Positions 61,001-64,000 of a stretch of DNA of 64,000 nucleotides are shown one piece after another. A program made the translations under genes and the position numbers. Positions within the stretch are counted from its first letter, which is position 1. Each line of letters starts with the position of its first letter. The notes beneath the pieces are model-generated. The model saw only the letters and a program-made list of their open reading frames with translations. It had not been told where the DNA came from and ran no database searches. Source of the DNA: Chamaecyparis obtusa (lineage: Eukaryota; Streptophyta; Pinopsida; Cupressales; Cupressaceae); contig BSBK01006754.1 in assembly GCA_027943335.1 (NCBI GenBank), forward strand, positions 400,001 through 464,000. Reading direction: 5' to 3'.

Positions 61001-62211
61001 TCAGTGTTATTCTTTCCATCCAAAGTGATAGCTCCTCTACCTATGATAGGTTTAGGAGTGTTGTCTCCAAATATAACCATGTCACCTTTGTACTTATCCA
61101 GATGTACAAATCTATCTTTGTCTCCTGTCATGTGATGTGAACAACCACTATCAATGATCCAATATGTCCTGATGTGTGCTTGTGAAATCAATGCTAGCTC
61201 TTGTGATTTCTTTTCATCTTAAATATCCATTTCATCAAACATTTTTTCCATGTCTTCAATTGCAATAAATCCAATCTCATCTTCTCCTCAATCTTTATCT
61301 GATACTCCATCTCCGGCATAGTAACATTCTTTTGTATACTTAGGCTTGAAATTTTTTTTGAACTTATTGACTCTTGTAGGACACTTAGATGCAAAATGAC
61401 CAATCTTGTTACATGAAAAGCATTTAAATGGTTACTGACCTTCATATTTTCCTTTTCCTTTTCTTTCTTTCTTAGCAATCATAGCAATGAATTCATCTAG
61501 TTCTTTGTTATCATCTTCATCATCAAAATTACCAGAAGTGTTCAAAGATTTCTTACCATGGACTAAGGCTTTGAATGTTGTTTCACTTTTAGGCTCTGTC
61601 TTCAATCTTGATATCTCAAATGCTGAAATCTTGCTGATTAAGGTCTCTCTTTTGAAATCTTTTGAAAACTTCATAGTCTCATCTAGGAAGTTTATCTTGC
61701 TCTCATATTCTTCTGTTAGAGTAGTCATCAATTTATCTATTATGTCTTCTTCCGAAATTTCTCCACCATTGTTCTTGATTCTTGCAACTGCTTTATTAAT
61801 TCTTTGATTATAGGCTCTGATGTTCTCTTCAGGTAGCATCTCCAAAGTATTGTATCTTTTCTTCCATGTTTTTCTATGCACATTCTTGGCTTGGATATCT
61901 CCTTCAAACATGTCTTCTAGATGCTTCCATATTTTGTAGGCTTTATCTACTTTCTTAATCTCTAAAAACTCACTGTTAGATAAGGCATTGATAAGGGATT
62001 CTTTGGCAATTGCATTTTGAGTGAACATTTCCTTTTTCTTAATAGTTGCATCATCTTTTGAAAGATCCTTTAGAGAGGGAATCTGAACATCTTGAGTAGC
62101 TACTTCAAAAATCTCAAAACCAATGCACTACAAATGTGTTATCATTTTGTTCTTCCAGTCTACATAATTCTCTCCATCAAACTTAGGAATTTATTTTCTA
62201 AAGAATTCCAT
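58096..62211 (-). pseudogene. Copia B gag-pol, complete length in one frame with nonsense codons
   Basis: From ATG 62,211 to TAG 58,096, 1,371 residues in a single frame with about 15 in-frame stops and no frameshift. Gag (FDGENY, IWKHLEDMFEGD, ERKGKGKYEG) ends with an intact knuckle CFSCNKIGHFASKC near 61,410. Protease is intact at the active site (WIIDSGCSHHMTG, near 61,150). Pre-integrase HKRLCHINFDN and CRKCVMEK; integrase D, D and E (VHIDLCGPM, LDRGREF, NGIAER). Reverse transcriptase has FVDD at 59,038-59,049 and RNase H VYTDADW and HCDNTSTIS. Stops include TAG after TPQ, KVY, KEM, LNV, SKK and TKE, where the copia family has Gln. Confidence 0.94.
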
Positions 62212-62254
62212 CTGATCAACCTCAAGCTATTAAAATTTCTCTCTGAGGCACTTG

Positions 62255-62266
62255 GCTCTGATACTA
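62255..62266 (-). other. Copia B primer-binding site
   Basis: The minus strand reads TAGTATCAGAGC, one change from the initiator tRNA-Met site, two bases inside the LTR. Confidence 0.8.
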
Positions 62267-62268
62267 AT

Positions 62269-63558
62269 TATTAGGAATAGTCCCAAGAGATAAATGAGGG
62301 GGGGGGGGGGGGGTGAATTAGTTATCTACACGATTCAATTCTTTATCCAATTAAGTACAAAATAATATTAAGCACATACACAATAAGATAACACTTAACA
62401 CAACACCACAATTTTGGTTACGGGAAAACCCAAATAGGTAAAAACCCCGATGGGAATTAGCACCCACTATAAACTGCACTAGAGTATAATGATCCATGTT
62501 AGGAGATCTTACAACCTTGTTAGGATTTGATCTTTACAATGCATGAAGTATAGTGACCTAGTCAAAGGTTAGACCCTATTAGGAGTCTTTTAGAAATAAC
62601 TTGGTTAAAGGTGAGGACACACTGTTCGGGAGCACACTGCTCAAATGGCAAAGATTGCAACCTTCTGCACAATAGATACACACTATATCTGGATCTTGGT
62701 GAACTGGGAAACAAACCTTTTGTCTTGATCAATTCCAATGAATAGCATACACTCTCTTCTTCTTCACATATAGCTTTACTGGCCCAATACTTCACACTTT
62801 ATGCTCTACTCTTTTCTTCACTTCATTTTATATCTTCACTTCTATGTGATCGCAAAAGACCGACTATAAGTAGTCTTCTCCAAAAGATATAATCAAGTTT
62901 GCCTGTTAGAACCTTCTTGAGATCATATTAGAGAAACACTACAAGTCTCCAACAACATCTCCAACATCTAAACCAAGCACGCAACACAAAAAGGACCGCA
63001 CAACTCAATATGAATAGACGTGTTGCTTCACACTATCAGCTCCACCAAATTAATTGAAACTTTACTCTCAAACTGAAATACATTATGCGCTCTTAACCAA
63101 ACATTATTAAATCATAACCAAACACAAACCAAACATGCATATCATAATGATAGGCACAACTGCTAAAATAATATAAATACTGTCGGCTCCAAAAAATAAT
63201 CTTAGGAAACTGTAACTGGCAAATAGAAACATCATAACTCAACTTGTACTGCACAAGTAACTCTGTGTCCATGATCATAGCTTCAAAAATATAAACACGC
63301 AAGGCTCCAACATAACCATACTAAAAATTGCATATAGAATTATGCCTGTAACACTGTCAGGAACACTATTGTTACAAATAACTACACAACTATCTGTATT
63401 CAGAATCAACCTCTGTGTCTATGATATCATGCTGATAACATATCCATACAACATATGCTGAAGGCTCTCTACATAGAACTACAATGCACACTGCTTACCA
63501 TATGTTGTCATTAATGAAAACATACAGTCAATACTGGCTTGCTGGCAAATCTCCAACA
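62269..63558 (-). repeat. Copia B 5' LTR (right)
   Basis: 1,290 bases, pairs with 56,466-57,753. Includes a run of 16 G at 62,298-62,313 where the other copy has a shorter, interrupted run. Confidence 0.93.
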
Positions 63559-63563
63559 AAAGG
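63559..63563. repeat. Target-site duplication of copia B, right copy
   Basis: AAAGG against CAAGG on the left. Confidence 0.75.
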
Positions 63564-63776
63564 TTCTAAGAATTTTACTCACAACAATGTCTTCATCAAT
63601 AACACCTCCCACTCCTCGAATAACATTGACCACCTCCTTGATTCAGTTAGAGTATTGTGTAATATTTTCACCTTCTTTCATCTTCATGTCATCAAATCTA
63701 CCTCTAAGGATTTTAGCTATGGCTCTCATCAAATTTATATCTCCTCCATGAACTAGAGCAAGCTTGTCCCACATTT
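63559..63776 (-). pseudogene. Copia O gag, central part
   Basis: Minus strand: EMWDKLALVHGGDIN, RGRFDDMKMKEGENI, then VSKILRT up to the copia B site. It matches copia A gag residue for residue in the conserved places. A stop replaces the Arg/Leu codon after YSN. The gag N-terminus should lie to the right but is not recognisable before the window ends. Confidence 0.85.
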
Positions 63777-64000
63777 CTTATGGCGACTTTGAGGAGAGGA
63801 ACAACAAGAAGCCATAAAAGATAAACAAGATCCAAAGGAAAAAATCCATGACCAAAGTGATAAATCCAAAAAAGTCCTTTTCCAAGGAGAAGGATTGATG
63901 TGATGGATGGTGGGAAGATTAGGTCAGAACGTGAGGAAGGATATATCCTACATGGACCTAGTTTGATTGATGATGGAATACTGGGTCAGACATGAGGAAG
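63777..64000. other. Unassigned right edge
   Basis: Copia gag similarity stops near 63,776. Two units of about 68 bases repeat near the end (shared GATGG, GGTCAGA and TGAGGAAG). Possibly another insertion into O; too short to classify. Confidence 0.35.

Larger units (their letters stand above)
56466..63558 (-). mobile_element. Copia B: full-length 7.1-kb Ty1/copia element inserted in O gag
   Basis: LTRs of 1,288 and 1,290 bases, a primer site, one uninterrupted-length polyprotein frame, and a polypurine tract, all on the minus strand. A different family from A and O; its LTR resembles that of element C. Both LTRs end in TA rather than CA on the coding strand. A 240-base sample of the LTR pair suggests about 7% divergence. 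The host gag text (KILRT before, LPIYAIRI after) resumes on each side. Confidence 0.95.
24922..64000 (-). mobile_element. Copia O: outer Ty1/copia element, minus strand, interrupted by A, U and B
   Basis: The left (3') LTR and most of pol and gag are present as pieces at 26,947-28,899, 51,737-52,245, 55,181-56,465 and 63,559-63,776. With the inserts removed, each piece continues the next in the copia order gag, protease, integrase, reverse transcriptase, RNase H. The 5' LTR is beyond the window. Its LTR is a diverged relative of the A LTR (start TGCTAGATAACTGAG against TGTTAGAATAACTGAG), so A is a later insertion of the same broad family into O. The total readable coding length is close to a complete copia pol. 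Confidence 0.9.

Overview
The window is plant nuclear DNA made almost entirely of transposable elements. I see no intact host gene, no rRNA or tRNA gene and no CRISPR. The evidence for a land plant is a plant-type LINE ending in an RNase H domain, Ty1/copia and Ty3/gypsy elements primed by initiator-tRNA-Met-like sites, a chromodomain-bearing chromovirus and a Tat-lineage gypsy with two RNase H domains. The depth of nesting and the many old copies would suit a large, slowly purged genome such as a gymnosperm, but that is inference.

Layout. 1-6,475: a decayed LINE (+). 6,476-10,121: old anonymous DNA with a short dispersed repeat (X, copy 1) and a gypsy protease-region remnant. 10,122-24,921: an LTR element 'C' (+) with a 5' LTR, primer-binding site, a gag-like ORF with coiled coil and four zinc knuckles, and, after removing a clean gypsy insertion (G1, 12,862-21,601), a 1,021-residue ORF of unknown family (21,613-24,678) in place of recognisable pol. 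24,922 to beyond 64,000: copia element 'O' (-), cut into pieces by copia 'A' (28,900-51,731, -), an unclassified insertion 'U' (52,246-55,175) and copia 'B' (56,466-63,558, -). Inside A sits gypsy 'G2' (34,124-49,238, +).

The nesting is supported by target-site duplications: ACAAG for G1, ACAAT for A, TATGT for G2, CAAGG/AAAGG for B, GTCAT/TTCAT for U. The interrupted proteins also read on across the junctions. LTR pairs counted by eye agree with the order: G2 about 2%, G1 about 3%, A and B roughly 6-7%. The likely order is C, then O, then A and B, then G2, with G1 inserted separately into C.

None of the elements looks able to move by itself now. Their reading frames are mostly intact apart from nonsense codons, mainly TAG where the family has Gln or Trp, the pattern expected from C-to-T decay of methylated DNA. 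The least explained items are the 1,021-residue ORF of element C and the insertion U, which carries a gene-like 3' end on its minus strand.
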